DNA from: Olavius algarvensis spirochete endosymbiont | GTDB taxonomy: Bacteria; Spirochaetota; Spirochaetia; DSM-2461 | Assembly (NCBI GenBank): GCA_900608495.1 | Contig: UWYT01000081.1 | Span: forward strand, 1-52,746 | Reading direction: 5' to 3' | Length of the DNA stretch: 52,746 bases | In this document: piece by piece, positions 27,523 through 37,092 of the stretch | Layout of the letters: every line of letters starts with the position of its first letter | How positions within the stretch are numbered: the first letter of the stretch is position 1 | Made by a program: the position numbers and the translations under genes | The notes under the pieces: model-generated | The model's database searches: none | Seen by the model: the letters and a program-made list of their open reading frames with translations, nothing else | What the model was told of the DNA's origin: nothing

Positions 27523-29602
27523 TACGACTTTAGGTACGTTTCGGGGAGTATTTGGACGCCAGGCGGGGGACATTGTGCTGGCATTGGGTGTTGTGCTCGT
27601 TGTGATGATGCTCATCATCCCTCTCCCTACGATAGCACTCGATTTATTGATGGCGATGAATTTGATGATATCGCTATTCATAATCCTATTGGTTTTGTAT
27701 AACAAAGACCCCCTTGAGTTCTCACTTTTTCCCACAATTCTATTGATTTCAACGGTATTTGGATTGGCTTTGAATGTTTCTTCCACTCGCCTGATTCTTG
27801 GGAAAGGGGCCGCCTTCGATGGCAGGATTGTCAGGGCTTTTGCAACCTTTGTCGTCGGATCGGAGGGAACCCAGGGTTTAGTAATTGGACTAATTATTTT
27901 CATCATTTTGGTGGTGGTGCAATTCATGGTAATTACCAAAGGTGCTACCAGGGTATCAGAGGTGGCGGCCAGATTTGCGCTTGATGGTTTACCGGCCAAA
28001 CAGATAGCTATCGATTCGGAGTACAGTTCGGGAGCAATTACTGAAGACGAGGCACGTGGTAAGAAAAAACATCTTGATGATTCTGTCAATTTCTATGGAT
28101 CCATGGACGGTGCGACAAAATTCATTAGCGGAACCGTGAAGGTAAGTATTGTTATTACTTTGGTAAATATCGTTGGCGGATTGATTGTAGGTACTTCAAT
28201 CCATGGAGAACCCTTGCAGCAAGCCCTGATTACTTACGTTTCTCTTACTATCGGAGACGGACTGGTATCACAGGTACCGATACTTCTGGTTTCCGTGGCC
28301 ACCGGATTAATCGTTACCAGGTCTATCAGCGATGGCAGTTTTGGATCGGATGTGCGTTATCAGTTTTCCAGACAGTCGAGGATCTACTATGTTGGGAGCA
28401 CCTTTATGGCGCTTATGGGACTTCTTCCGGGCTTCCCCTGGTATCTTATGTTTCCTTTGGCCGGGGTTACAGGCTTTTTGGCATATAGGCTGAGTCGTCA
28501 GGGCAGGGAGGAATTGGGAGCAGCTAAATCCGAGGAAAGAAGTGCTGGTGCAGAAGCTCATGAAATTTCCCCAATCATCCCCCTTGACCCGGTTTCCCTT
28601 GAACTTGGTTTTGGACTTATCCCCCTGGTGGATAAAGATCAGGGTGCGGAACTCCTTGAACGTGTTACGCGGATTAGAAAAGAGGCCGCGCTCGATTTGG
28701 GACTCGTTGTACCGCGCATTCGAATTATGGACAATATGCGCCTGGAACCTTCTGAATACGCCTTCAAATTGCGGGGTACGGAGGTGGGTGGAGGAATCAT
28801 CCGGATGGGCCATTATATGGCCATAAATCCTGGTGGCGATAGAGATTCACTAAAGGGGGAGGCCACTGTCGATCCAGCCTTCGGACTTCCTGCAATTTGG
28901 ATAAGCGAAAGCGAACGCGATAAAGCCGAGCGCGCTGGTTATACAGTTGTAGATGGCCCATCAATTATCGCTACCCATCTAACTGAGATTTTGAAGCGTC
29001 ATGCAGGTAGTATACTCGGCCGTCAAGAGATTCGGTCTATGTTAGATACGCTCAGAAATGATTACTCCGCAGTGGTTGATGAAGTTACGAAATCGTTTTC
29101 GCTGGGTGAGATTCAGAAAGTTCTTCAAGGTTTGCTTAGAGAGCAAGTGAGTATACGAAATCTAGTTGCAATACTGGAAACACTTGGAGATTTTTCTTCT
29201 GTCTCAAAGGACACCAGCTTTTTGATCGAAAAATCTAGACAGACCCTAGGCAGACAAATTTGTCTTCAGTATGCTGATAATGAGAAATTGATCAGCGTTC
29301 TTACTATCAATCCGGCGATAGAGAAAGAGATAATTGATTCAAGAGCAGAAACTATGGGAGGGGATATTGCTGCACTCAGCCCTGACTTTCATAAGAGATG
29401 GATTAACGGCGTTGCCAACACCGTGAAAGCAACCAGAGACAAGGGCTGCTGGCCGGTAATACTGTGCAGTGAATCGGCACGACCGCTAGTTCGTTCTTCC
29501 ACAGTGCGAGAAATGCCAGATTTAATGGTGCTCTCAGTTCCAGAGATTGCTGAGGGAATTAAGATTCGTTCCTTCGGTGAAATTCGACTGGGAGAAAACT
29601 GA
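27509..29602 (+). CDS. flhA: Flagellar export-gate protein FlhA
   Basis: Largest gate subunit, forming a cytoplasmic nonameric ring that docks chaperone-cargo complexes. About eight membrane helices in residues 15-330, including the conserved cytoplasmic loop ARFALDGLPAKQIAIDSEYSSGAI, then the soluble domain with VPRIRIMDNMRLEPSEYAFKLRGTEVGGG. 697 aa. GTG 27509 is only 3 bases from AGGAG; GTG 27515 has better spacing, so the real start may be two codons later. Confidence 0.97.
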   Translation: MPVADTTLGTFRGVFGRQAGDIVLALGVVLVVMMLIIPLPTIALDLLMAMNLMISLFIILLVLYNKDPLEFSLFPTILLISTVFGLALNVSSTRLILGKGAAFDGRIVRAFATFVVGSEGTQGLVIGLIIFIILVVVQFMVITKGATRVSEVAARFALDGLPAKQIAIDSEYSSGAITEDEARGKKKHLDDSVNFYGSMDGATKFISGTVKVSIVITLVNIVGGLIVGTSIHGEPLQQALITYVSLTIGDGLVSQVPILLVSVATGLIVTRSISDGSFGSDVRYQFSRQSRIYYVGSTFMALMGLLPGFPWYLMFPLAGVTGFLAYRLSRQGREELGAAKSEERSAGAEAHEISPIIPLDPVSLELGFGLIPLVDKDQGAELLERVTRIRKEAALDLGLVVPRIRIMDNMRLEPSEYAFKLRGTEVGGGIIRMGHYMAINPGGDRDSLKGEATVDPAFGLPAIWISESERDKAERAGYTVVDGPSIIATHLTEILKRHAGSILGRQEIRSMLDTLRNDYSAVVDEVTKSFSLGEIQKVLQGLLREQVSIRNLVAILETLGDFSSVSKDTSFLIEKSRQTLGRQICLQYADNEKLISVLTINPAIEKEIIDSRAETMGGDIAALSPDFHKRWINGVANTVKATRDKGCWPVILCSESARPLVRSSTVREMPDLMVLSVPEIAEGIKIRSFGEIRLGEN

Positions 29603-30834
29603 TGCCGCGTTATTTCAGTGAGCGAGGGAATAGCCATATAGAAGTTATTGAGAAGATACATAAGAAATATGGTGATAGAGCCAAGATTCAGATTCAAAGG
29701 ACGGTCCCTGCAACTGGAATAATGGGTCTGTTTGGGAAGGTTCAATATGAGTACAGGGGTTATTTGAGAACCGGTGAGGAAACTCGTGAGATACAGAAGA
29801 GCAAGGATAATGAGGCCCGAGCCGCAATCTTAGCGGTAACCGGGAAGGATTCCATTAGAAGCGATGAGTTTGTTTCAAAAAACAAAGAGACAACATCGCT
29901 TGAAGATGAAAAGATTGGCGAGGTTCTTCAAGAATTAAAACATCTGAAAGATTGCCTGATGCTCAGCGCATCGACACCCCCACCGCAAACTTTTCCTATT
30001 CTCTCCGAGTTATCGGACATACTCGACAAAAATGATTTCGAGGAAGATTACATCTCGAAATTGCTGGAAAGCATAAAAAATACCTGCAATATCGCAGATC
30101 TTGACAATCGAGGTTATATTCATCAGCTCACCGCATCGTATATCGCTAAGAACGTCCATTTTTTTCGGAACGATGTCGATGTCAAACCACGTGTTGTTGC
30201 ATTGGTTGGTCCAACCGGTGTTGGAAAGACAACCACAATTGCGAAACTCGCGGCCGTTCATGGATTGGGGGATGGTTCAGATGTGCGGATTATCACAGTT
30301 GACAATTTCCGGATTGGAGCTCGAGCCCAAATTGAAACCTATGGGAAGATAATGGGCATACCGGTACAGATTGTCGATAATTCCGATGAATTACGCAAGC
30401 AGATTGTTCTCGCATCTGATTCCAATTTGATATTAATAGACACGATTGGCAAAAATCCCAGAGATAAAGAGAAATTTAGAGAAATGAGAAAACTGCTGTC
30501 CGTTTGCGGGGAAAATACGGAAATTCATCTAGTACTAAGCGCCACAACCAAGGCCTCTGATTTAAGGATAATCATGGAACAGTTTCGTTTATTCAACTAC
30601 TGGTCGATTATTATCACTAAACTGGATGAAACCAATCATATTGGAAACATCCTCTGCGCACTGATTTCCACGACTGTTCCAATTAGTTATCTCACGGACG
30701 GACAGAATGTACCTGTGGATATAGCTATCGCTTCACCTATACGCTTGCTATCGAAACTCAAAGGACTCGAATTTGATAAGACAGTTTTTGCTGAACAACA
30801 CCCCGCTCCCGATTTGACAGCTATCTGGAGATAG
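29602..30834 (+). CDS. flhF: Flagellar biosynthesis GTPase FlhF
   Basis: SRP-type GTPase that sets where flagella are built, with FlhG as partner. N-terminal basic domain, then NG domain with G1 [16 protein letters not shown], the ITVDNFRIGARAQIETYGKIMGIP region and G3 ILIDTIGKNPRD. 410 aa. It begins one base into the flhA stop codon overlap and lies 2 bases before flhG. In spirochaetes, subpolar placement at both cell ends makes this pair important for cell shape and motility. Confidence 0.95.
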   Translation: MPRYFSERGNSHIEVIEKIHKKYGDRAKIQIQRTVPATGIMGLFGKVQYEYRGYLRTGEETREIQKSKDNEARAAILAVTGKDSIRSDEFVSKNKETTSLEDEKIGEVLQELKHLKDCLMLSASTPPPQTFPILSELSDILDKNDFEEDYISKLLESIKNTCNIADLDNRGYIHQLTASYIAKNVHFFRNDVDVKPRVVALVGPTGVGKTTTIAKLAAVHGLGDGSDVRIITVDNFRIGARAQIETYGKIMGIPVQIVDNSDELRKQIVLASDSNLILIDTIGKNPRDKEKFREMRKLLSVCGENTEIHLVLSATTKASDLRIIMEQFRLFNYWSIIITKLDETNHIGNILCALISTTVPISYLTDGQNVPVDIAIASPIRLLSKLKGLEFDKTVFAEQHPAPDLTAIWR

Positions 30835-30836
30835 CG

Positions 30837-31709
30837 ATGGGCGATCAGGCAGAGAAACTTAGAAAAATTATGGAGGTTCAAAGTAGCCAAGTTAAAGCGC
30901 CAGAAGCTAGTGGAACACGTATAATAGCTGTCACAAGTGGGAAAGGTGGTGTGGGCAAAACAAATTTGTCCATAAATATTGCAATAGCTTATTCTCGATT
31001 GGGGAAAAAGGTGTTGGTTCTCGATGCTGATTTGGGGCTTGCAAATGTAAATGTGATGATGGGGGTGATACCTAAACACAACCTCTATCATGTTATCCGC
31101 AAGCAAAAGGAGATGAAAGACATAATAGTGGACACGCCCTATGGGGTACAAATTGTTGCCGGAGCCTCGGGCTTCAGCCGAATTGCAAATCTTTCTGAAG
31201 ACGAGCGTCAGCACTTCGTAGATGATTTTACGACTCTTTCGGACGCGGATATTATAATAATTGACACTAGCGCGGGTGTCGGGTCCAATGTACTTGCTTT
31301 TGTAGGAGCAGCTGACGATGCAGTGATAGTAACTACACCCGAACCCACAGCCATCACCGATGCTTACGGCATTATCAAAACAATGTCAGTGGAGATAGAT
31401 AATCTGGATATGGGAATCAAGCTAGTGGTAAACCGAGTTTCAAGCGTAACTGAGGCTAAGAGAGTGGCACAAAGGGTGGTTGATATAGCCGGGCAATTTC
31501 TAAATGTGAAGCTTGATTATCTTGGCTTTGTCTATGAAGACCCGACTGTACAGGCGGCGGTGCGCAAACAACAGCCTTTTTTTGTGGTTGACCAATATGG
31601 TCGAGCATCCCAATGTATTCAGCACATTGTTGAAAGACTTGAAAATGTGGATTTCAAGAGAGGAGGTGAGCTTCCCCGTTTTATCAGACGACTGTTCGGA
31701 CGTATTTAA
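30837..31709 (+). CDS. flhG: Flagellar number regulator FlhG (MinD-like ATPase, YlxH)
   Basis: MinD-type ATPase that limits flagellar number by stimulating FlhF GTPase. Deviant Walker A TSGKGGVGKTNLSINIA, ADLGLANVNVMMG, and the MinD motif IIIDTSAGVGSNVLAF. The N terminus carries a DQAEKLR-type activating helix. The C-terminal RFIRRLFGRI is the amphipathic membrane helix. 290 aa. An AGGAGGTGA motif inside the gene at 31661-31669 is discussed in findings. Confidence 0.95.
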   Translation: MGDQAEKLRKIMEVQSSQVKAPEASGTRIIAVTSGKGGVGKTNLSINIAIAYSRLGKKVLVLDADLGLANVNVMMGVIPKHNLYHVIRKQKEMKDIIVDTPYGVQIVAGASGFSRIANLSEDERQHFVDDFTTLSDADIIIIDTSAGVGSNVLAFVGAADDAVIVTTPEPTAITDAYGIIKTMSVEIDNLDMGIKLVVNRVSSVTEAKRVAQRVVDIAGQFLNVKLDYLGFVYEDPTVQAAVRKQQPFFVVDQYGRASQCIQHIVERLENVDFKRGGELPRFIRRLFGRI

Positions 31710-31748
31710 AGTTTATTCGAATGTTCTTCTGGCAGGGGTTGCCGGTTT

Positions 31749-32267
31749 GTGACAGTTATCATACGTTGGAGGTTTGTTGCCGCGTCAGCTATTGTTGCCA
31801 TGGCAGTTTCGCTCCTGAGCGGTGGGTTGAGAAGGATACAGTTAGGAACTCTGATGATTAGGGCATCAATAGGAGCTGCGGTGTTCACAGTGCTTGCCAT
31901 AGGGATAAACTTGCTGATTGTGAATCTATTCCCGGAATTTTTTGATAAGGCAAGCCCCGAAAAATATAATGACGATGACGGATCACCCGGTTCCTTGGTG
32001 GATGTCACTCTTCCGCCCGAGAAGCCGGAGAGCTCGGAATTTGTCGATGATCTTGCCGACGGTGATATTGGACAGGTTGCCGCTCAGGTGAGTGAAGATG
32101 TTGCTTCCATAAACGAACCTGACCAGTTTTCTGAGTCCTTTCCCGATGCGGATGAAATCCGTTCTGGTTCTCCAGATGATGAATCATCAGGATTGGGCCG
32201 TGAACGAGATCCTGAGGAGTTGGCTCAAGCCATACATACAGTTATTACGAGAGATGAAAAGGATTAG
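31749..32267 (+). CDS. Membrane protein of unknown function between flhG and fliA
   Basis: 172 aa from GTG 31749. Two membrane helices (about residues 9-27 and 37-61, [19 protein letters not shown]) are followed by an acidic, disordered cytoplasmic tail rich in D, E, S and P, ending in a short helix [17 protein letters not shown]. No family recognised. A hypothetical protein occupies the same slot in Treponema, so it may be a spirochaete flagellar accessory. It has only a weak ribosome site of its own; the GTG overlaps the stop of a short alternative frame (GTGA). Confidence 0.75.
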   Translation: MTVIIRWRFVAASAIVAMAVSLLSGGLRRIQLGTLMIRASIGAAVFTVLAIGINLLIVNLFPEFFDKASPEKYNDDDGSPGSLVDVTLPPEKPESSEFVDDLADGDIGQVAAQVSEDVASINEPDQFSESFPDADEIRSGSPDDESSGLGRERDPEELAQAIHTVITRDEKD

Positions 32268-32272
32268 GATCT

Positions 32273-33067
32273 ATGGCCGACGACAACATTGTTATTGCTG
32301 GATATCCCGAAAAAGAACTCTGGCAACAGTATCGCAGTGCTAAAGATCAATCTATCAGAGATGCGATAGTTAAGCAGTATGCTCCGTTGGTGAAATATGT
32401 GGCTGGCAAGGTGTCTGTTGGTATGCCTCAAAGTGTCGATTTTGACGACCTTGTCGGTTTTGGAATTTTCGGACTTTTTGATGCAATCGAGAAGTTTGAT
32501 CCAGATAAGCATGTTAGATTTAAAACATACGCAGTAACCAGGATACGAGGTGCGATATTTGATGAACTGAGATCCATAGATTGGGTTCCCAGATCGGTTA
32601 GACAAAAAATCCGTGAAATTGAGGAAACTATTCAGCACCTGGAAGCCAAGCTCGGTCGGGCTGCTACTGATGAAGAAGTGGCGACTGAACTGGGAATGAA
32701 CATAGAGCAATACAATCAATTGATGCTTAAAACCAGCGGCACTTCAATGCTCTCACTTAACGATATCTGGTATAATAGTGAAGTCAATGTCAATGTTTCT
32801 GCCGTGGAAAGCATAGAATCACCAAGTTCTTTGAGACCCGACGCCATTGCGGAAAAAGATGAGATGCGGCGAGTGATTGTTGATGCTATAAACGAACTGC
32901 CGGATAAGGAAAAAAAGGTTCTGGTTCTCTATTACTATGAAGATTTGACTCTCAAAGAAATAGGGAAGGTGCTGGATGTAACAGAATCTCGTATTTCTCA
33001 ATTGCACACTAAGGCAATTAGCAGACTTAGAGCAAAGTTGATGAACGTTAAGAAGGGCATTTTCTAA
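32273..33067 (+). CDS. fliA: RNA polymerase sigma factor for flagellar operon, FliA/WhiG (sigma28)
   Basis: Sigma28 that transcribes late motility and chemotaxis genes. Region 2 is [23 protein letters not shown] and [19 protein letters not shown], region 3 is [27 protein letters not shown], region 4 with the HTH is [29 protein letters not shown]. 264 aa. Stop is 2 bases before the next ATG. No anti-sigma FlgM gene is visible in the window. Confidence 0.96.
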   Translation: MADDNIVIAGYPEKELWQQYRSAKDQSIRDAIVKQYAPLVKYVAGKVSVGMPQSVDFDDLVGFGIFGLFDAIEKFDPDKHVRFKTYAVTRIRGAIFDELRSIDWVPRSVRQKIREIEETIQHLEAKLGRAATDEEVATELGMNIEQYNQLMLKTSGTSMLSLNDIWYNSEVNVNVSAVESIESPSSLRPDAIAEKDEMRRVIVDAINELPDKEKKVLVLYYYEDLTLKEIGKVLDVTESRISQLHTKAISRLRAKLMNVKKGIF

Positions 33068-33069
33068 TC

Positions 33070-35037
33070 ATGATTAGTCTTGATGATTTTCGCGAAAGGA
33101 TGAAGTTGGAAATCGCAAAGACTAAAGAAATGAAGAGTGTTCAAGTTTCCGGTAAAAATTTAGATGATGCGTTGATGCAAGCATCGCTGGAATTGGGATT
33201 GCCGATCAGAGTGATAGAGTATGAGATACTCGACAGGGGTTCGTTTGGTTTTTTGGGACTTAAAGGAAGACCCTTCAGGATTGTCGCGTACGAATCCATT
33301 AACAAGAGCGTTGCAAAAAAAGCTAAAAGCCTCGCAGAAGAACTCGATTTAGCCTCGTACGATAAGAAGGGCGTGGAAATTCCTGCCGATGTGGACGGTC
33401 GTTTCTCAGTTCGGCTGGGCTCGGATGGCGCCTGGGTGAAGGTGTTTCCACCGACTGGCAGGGGAACATCTGTAGCGGCAAATGAAATCCTGGAGATACT
33501 TAAGCGAAGGGGCGCCAATGAGCCCGACATAGATAGTATAACTATTGCGGCTCAGCAAGCGGACATGATGTGGGTTAGGGCCGGAGAGATTAATTACAAT
33601 CCGGCTAATGATGCTCTGATGTCACTTGTGGTATCTGGTGACCAAATGAAAGCTTACATAAATACTGCGGAGCCAGGCCCCGGTGGTGCGGATTTAACCG
33701 CCGATGATATCAAAGGATTTCTGTTGAACAACGGGATTGACAGCGGCTTGCTTGAGGATGCGCTTCAGGAATTCGAGGATTTCCCTATATTTGGCACCCC
33801 ATACCTTGTTGCAGAGGGAACGGCTCCCATCCACGGTGTCGATGCTAAGATATATTATGATTTTGAAACTGAACCAGATAAGATTCACATGCAAGAACGC
33901 AAAGATGGCAGCATTGATTTCAAAGAATTAAACAAAATTCGAAATGTGATTAAAGGTCAGCCATTGGCCAGCAAAACGAAACCTCAACTAGGTGTAGGCG
34001 GATGGACAGTATATGGCCAAAACCTTCCAGCCAAAGATGGCCGGGACATAGAAATTGAGGTAGGTACAAATGTTGTTCTTTCTGAGAATGGTACGAAAGC
34101 CATTGCCACAAAGAGCGGTCACGTTATGCTGAAGAATGGAAAAATCACAGTCGACACCGTATTATTAATCCCTGGCAACGTTGACACATCAACAGGAAAT
34201 GTAAACGTGTTAGGCTCGGTGGAAATCGGAGGCAATGTTGAGGATGGATACTCTGTAACTGCGGAGGGAAGAATAGAGGTTGCGGGGTATGTTGGGAGGG
34301 CAAATCTGAATGCAGGTGGAGATATTATTGTCTCAAGGGGTGTCAACGGTGGAGAAAGTGAAGACTTTGGGCATATTGTCGCCGGGAAATCCATATGGTC
34401 TTCCTTTATCCAAAATTCTCGAGTTGAGGCTGGCGAGTTCGTAATTGTAAGTTCCGGCATCGTCAATTCGAACGTTGTTTCTCAGAAAAAAGTATTGTGC
34501 AGGGGGCGTCGCGCAAAAATAGTCGGTGGACACATAAAGGCATTGAACGAGGTAAATGCGGTTATTCTAGGCTCAGCCGGTGGGGCCGAGACCAGAATTG
34601 AAGTTGGATTCGATCCCAAAGTAAGAGGGGAACTGCAGGAGCTTCTGGAGAAGAGAAGTGAAATTGAAAGTCAATACGATTCAGTGGAACTGAATTTAAG
34701 AGGACTTAGACGTCAAGCTGAGATACATGGCAAAAATCTGCCGAGGGATAAGACTAGGCACTTAGAGCGACTGAATCTACAGTATGATAAACTTCATGCA
34801 GAGTTGCAAAATGTCGATGAAGAAATACATAAGAAGAGAGAATATCTGGAGACATTGCAGACCAATGGCAGAATTTCGGCGGCAGATAAGGTGCTGGCAG
34901 GGGTTGTTATCAGAATTCACGATGTGGAGTACGTTGTAAAAGAATCGTATGAAAAATCTGTAACCTTCATTTTGGAAGGTGACTATATTCGCGTGGTTAG
35001 TTTCCATGATATCGAGGAAGATCTTACTCGGAGATAA
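33070..35037 (+). CDS. FapA/DUF342-family polymer-like protein with Jag_N-type domain
   Basis: 655 aa. The N-terminal about 75 residues (SVQVSGKNLDDALMQASLELGLPI, then SFGFLGLKGRPFRI) resemble the Jag_N fold. The centre is a FapA/DUF342 region with a repetitive beta-helical pattern (GNVDTSTGNVNVLGSVEIGGNVEDGYSVTAEGRIEVAGYVG). A coiled coil at about residues 520-600 follows. FapA-like proteins are common next to fliA in spirochaetes and Firmicutes; function is poorly known (cell-surface or cytoskeletal role suggested). Confidence 0.88.
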   Translation: MISLDDFRERMKLEIAKTKEMKSVQVSGKNLDDALMQASLELGLPIRVIEYEILDRGSFGFLGLKGRPFRIVAYESINKSVAKKAKSLAEELDLASYDKKGVEIPADVDGRFSVRLGSDGAWVKVFPPTGRGTSVAANEILEILKRRGANEPDIDSITIAAQQADMMWVRAGEINYNPANDALMSLVVSGDQMKAYINTAEPGPGGADLTADDIKGFLLNNGIDSGLLEDALQEFEDFPIFGTPYLVAEGTAPIHGVDAKIYYDFETEPDKIHMQERKDGSIDFKELNKIRNVIKGQPLASKTKPQLGVGGWTVYGQNLPAKDGRDIEIEVGTNVVLSENGTKAIATKSGHVMLKNGKITVDTVLLIPGNVDTSTGNVNVLGSVEIGGNVEDGYSVTAEGRIEVAGYVGRANLNAGGDIIVSRGVNGGESEDFGHIVAGKSIWSSFIQNSRVEAGEFVIVSSGIVNSNVVSQKKVLCRGRRAKIVGGHIKALNEVNAVILGSAGGAETRIEVGFDPKVRGELQELLEKRSEIESQYDSVELNLRGLRRQAEIHGKNLPRDKTRHLERLNLQYDKLHAELQNVDEEIHKKREYLETLQTNGRISAADKVLAGVVIRIHDVEYVVKESYEKSVTFILEGDYIRVVSFHDIEEDLTRR

Positions 35038-35043
35038 AGACTA

Positions 35044-35361
35044 ATGAGTATAAAACCAATTGACTTGCAAACACTCTTTGCAAAAATGGATGAAGTTAGC
35101 AAGGAGCAGGCCCTAATCAAGGAGCAATCAATGCTCCAGCAGTCCCAAGCCGCGCGATCTCAAGTTATGCGGAAGCTGGAAGAGGAGCGCATGGTTACTC
35201 AAACGCCTTCCGGAGACGAGGCCCAGGCTATTAGGGATAACGAACCAGGCAATAAACGGAAATATAGGAAGAATAAAAGAGAATCAAGACAGAATAAGAG
35301 TTCGGAAAAAGAAGTGGTAACCGATCCGGAAGTAGGCAGGCATATCAACCTGTCTAGCTAG
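35044..35361 (+). CDS. Small charged protein of unknown function
   Basis: 105 aa, 6 bases after the FapA-like gene and 5 before the next. The N-terminal half is helical and Gln/Glu-rich (LFAKMDEVSKEQALIKEQSMLQQSQAARSQVM); the C-terminal half is strongly basic (KRKYRKNKRESRQNK) and probably disordered. No family recognised. Small proteins of this composition lie at this position in other spirochaete fliA operons, which is the only support for a motility role. Confidence 0.7.
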   Translation: MSIKPIDLQTLFAKMDEVSKEQALIKEQSMLQQSQAARSQVMRKLEEERMVTQTPSGDEAQAIRDNEPGNKRKYRKNKRESRQNKSSEKEVVTDPEVGRHINLSS

Positions 35362-35366
35362 TTACC

Positions 35367-35933
35367 ATGTTTTTGTTATATTTATCTGCTTCAATTATTG
35401 CGGCTTTGATAACCAGTGCCGCTTTCGCTTATCTTTGGCGCAGGAAACTCGAACGCGATATGAAAACCAAGGGAACTTTCAAAAAACTAAGGGACGAGAT
35501 TAACAATATGCTTACCGATATCAATGGTGCCACTGAGCGAAACATCGTGCTTATTGAAAACAAAATTCGTACCATGAGTAGCCTGATCGATCGAGCCAAT
35601 AAGTTGGAAAACGTTCTGAGAAAGGAGAAGCAAGAAATATCCAGCAATGTTTATACCAAGCTTGGTAGATCCAGACCGCTTAATCTTGTGTTGGAGAATA
35701 AGAACAATGAGCTGGATGAGCATGAAGACAATACAGAACAATCAGGCAATCCAAAGTTGAAGACGCTCAGAGCTCCCAACTACGGAAGTGCGGGTTTCCA
35801 ATCACTATCAACTCAGGAAAAGGTTTTGATTCTTTTTCGTAAAGGCGAAAGTGTAGAACAAATCGCCTCTATTTTGGGTATTAGCCGCGGGGAAACTGAA
35901 CTAACCATTTCTATTCATGATAAACGGGATTGA
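35367..35933 (+). CDS. DUF6115/SwrB-like membrane-anchored protein
   Basis: 188 aa with one N-terminal membrane helix (FLLYLSASIIAALITSAAFAYLW), a coiled coil around residues 45-95 and a C-terminal HTH-like segment (STQEKVLILFRKGESVEQIASILGISRGETELTI). This architecture matches the YlxL/SwrB-type proteins found after sigma genes in flagellar operons, where SwrB promotes export-gate maturation in Bacillus. It ends the operon and is convergent with the NYN gene 29 bases away. Confidence 0.7.
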   Translation: MFLLYLSASIIAALITSAAFAYLWRRKLERDMKTKGTFKKLRDEINNMLTDINGATERNIVLIENKIRTMSSLIDRANKLENVLRKEKQEISSNVYTKLGRSRPLNLVLENKNNELDEHEDNTEQSGNPKLKTLRAPNYGSAGFQSLSTQEKVLILFRKGESVEQIASILGISRGETELTISIHDKRD

Positions 35934-35962
35934 TGATCTAACAATAAGCTTGAATCTTCTAA

Positions 35963-36976
35963 TCACAGCCTCTTCACGAAGCTTGCCAGCTTCTCTACCT
36001 GAGTCTCCACCAGTCCGCGGGCTTCTGCGGATGAAATGAATTTCTTGAATTGGCTAAATCCCAGTGTTTTTGTATTGATACCCTTATCTCTGAGTTTGGA
36101 ACTAACAACTGCGTATCGATGAAATTCCGGTTGCCTTGCTCGCCCGTCCATTTCAGTTAGCGTTTCCACCAGTGTTTTCAGGGCGATCTGAAGCGATCCT
36201 GTCTCCTGGCTGAATTGCCTCCCCGGAATGATTGCCGATTGCTTGTCATCATACTCCATGTTTATATAGCCCGCCCTGGATGCACTGGCTATGAAATCAC
36301 CCCAGCGTTTGTAACCCAAGGATTTTTCATCAAATCCCTGATTTAGCTTTTTCATTGATATTTTTACATTCCCGGGATCAGTGCCTTTTTTTTCCTTGTG
36401 AAGGATGGACGCGGTTTCCGCTAGACGCTCAAACCAGTATTCTTTTGAGTAAGCTGTTGTAATGGCCCGTTTCCCTGTATTCTCGTCAGTCGTATCTTCG
36501 AAGGAGTCTTCTTCCTCAGAGGGGAACATATCTCTATAGTCAGTGAAGCTGTCAGCCAATCGCAAAAGATCGTTGCTGGCATTTTTTATATCGCATACGA
36601 TGTGGGTTATTTTACCAGCTTTTTTTAGATTCATAACAAGCGGCCTGAAATCGCTGTCACCGGTGAGTAATAGAAAGACATCAATGTGGCTTTGGAAGCG
36701 TAGAAGATCGAGGCAGTCGTTGGTTAGGTGCATATCGGCACTATTCTTGTCCCTGCGGCGGCCTCTAAATGGTACGTGGATCATGTTGAAATGAAGGGAT
36801 GCAAGCGAGGGGCCTAGCTGTTTATAGGCCAGCATGCTCCAATCGGCGTAGGCATATGAGCTGACTACACGCCCGAGCCCTTCGGAGTAATCCCATAAAC
36901 CCTGGATGAAGAGATTTGCGGAACTTGATGGCTTTACGTTTTCCACATCCCAGAAAATAGCGACATTATAGCTCAT
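35963..36976 (-). CDS. NYN (LabA-like) nuclease with two LOTUS/OST-HTH domains
   Basis: Predicted RNA-processing protein, 337 aa. The NYN/PIN-like domain has the acidic active-site residues in AIFWDVENVKP (Asp10), NSADMHLTNDCLDLL and LLTGDSDFRPLV. Two C-terminal OST-HTH (LOTUS) domains follow at about residues 176-250 (KISMKKLNQGFDEKSLGYKRWGDFIAS) and 265-335 (FHRYAVVSSKLRDKGINTKTLGFSQFKKFIS); LOTUS domains bind RNA, including G-rich folds. NYN-LOTUS fusions occur in bacteria and in eukaryotic MARF1. No Shine-Dalgarno sequence precedes its ATG. The prophage end lies about 117 bases upstream. Confidence 0.88.
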   Translation of the reverse strand: MSYNVAIFWDVENVKPSSSANLFIQGLWDYSEGLGRVVSSYAYADWSMLAYKQLGPSLASLHFNMIHVPFRGRRRDKNSADMHLTNDCLDLLRFQSHIDVFLLLTGDSDFRPLVMNLKKAGKITHIVCDIKNASNDLLRLADSFTDYRDMFPSEEEDSFEDTTDENTGKRAITTAYSKEYWFERLAETASILHKEKKGTDPGNVKISMKKLNQGFDEKSLGYKRWGDFIASASRAGYINMEYDDKQSAIIPGRQFSQETGSLQIALKTLVETLTEMDGRARQPEFHRYAVVSSKLRDKGINTKTLGFSQFKKFISSAEARGLVETQVEKLASFVKRL

Positions 36977-37092
36977 TAATTATAAGCTTACTGTCAATCT
37001 ACTTTTACTGCGAGGGCAATTGCCAATCTCAGGGTTAATTTTTAGCTTTTCGCCCGAATTGCGGAGCAAGGGCTCTATGCTTAAGCGTCAAT
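36977..37092. promoter_or_regulatory. Upstream region of the NYN gene, host side of prophage junction
   Basis: AT-rich 116-bp gap with no ORF. It should hold the NYN promoter (minus strand); TTGACA is visible on that strand about 20 bases before the ATG, but without a well-placed -10. A perfect 10-bp palindrome GGCAATTGCC occurs at 37015-37024 and may be an operator. The right end is the proposed insertion point of the prophage. Confidence 0.4.

Noticed and set aside
35934-35962. Bidirectional terminator between the convergent DUF6115-like and NYN genes
   Set aside because: Only AAGCTT copies that could pair over a long loop; no real stem with a U run.
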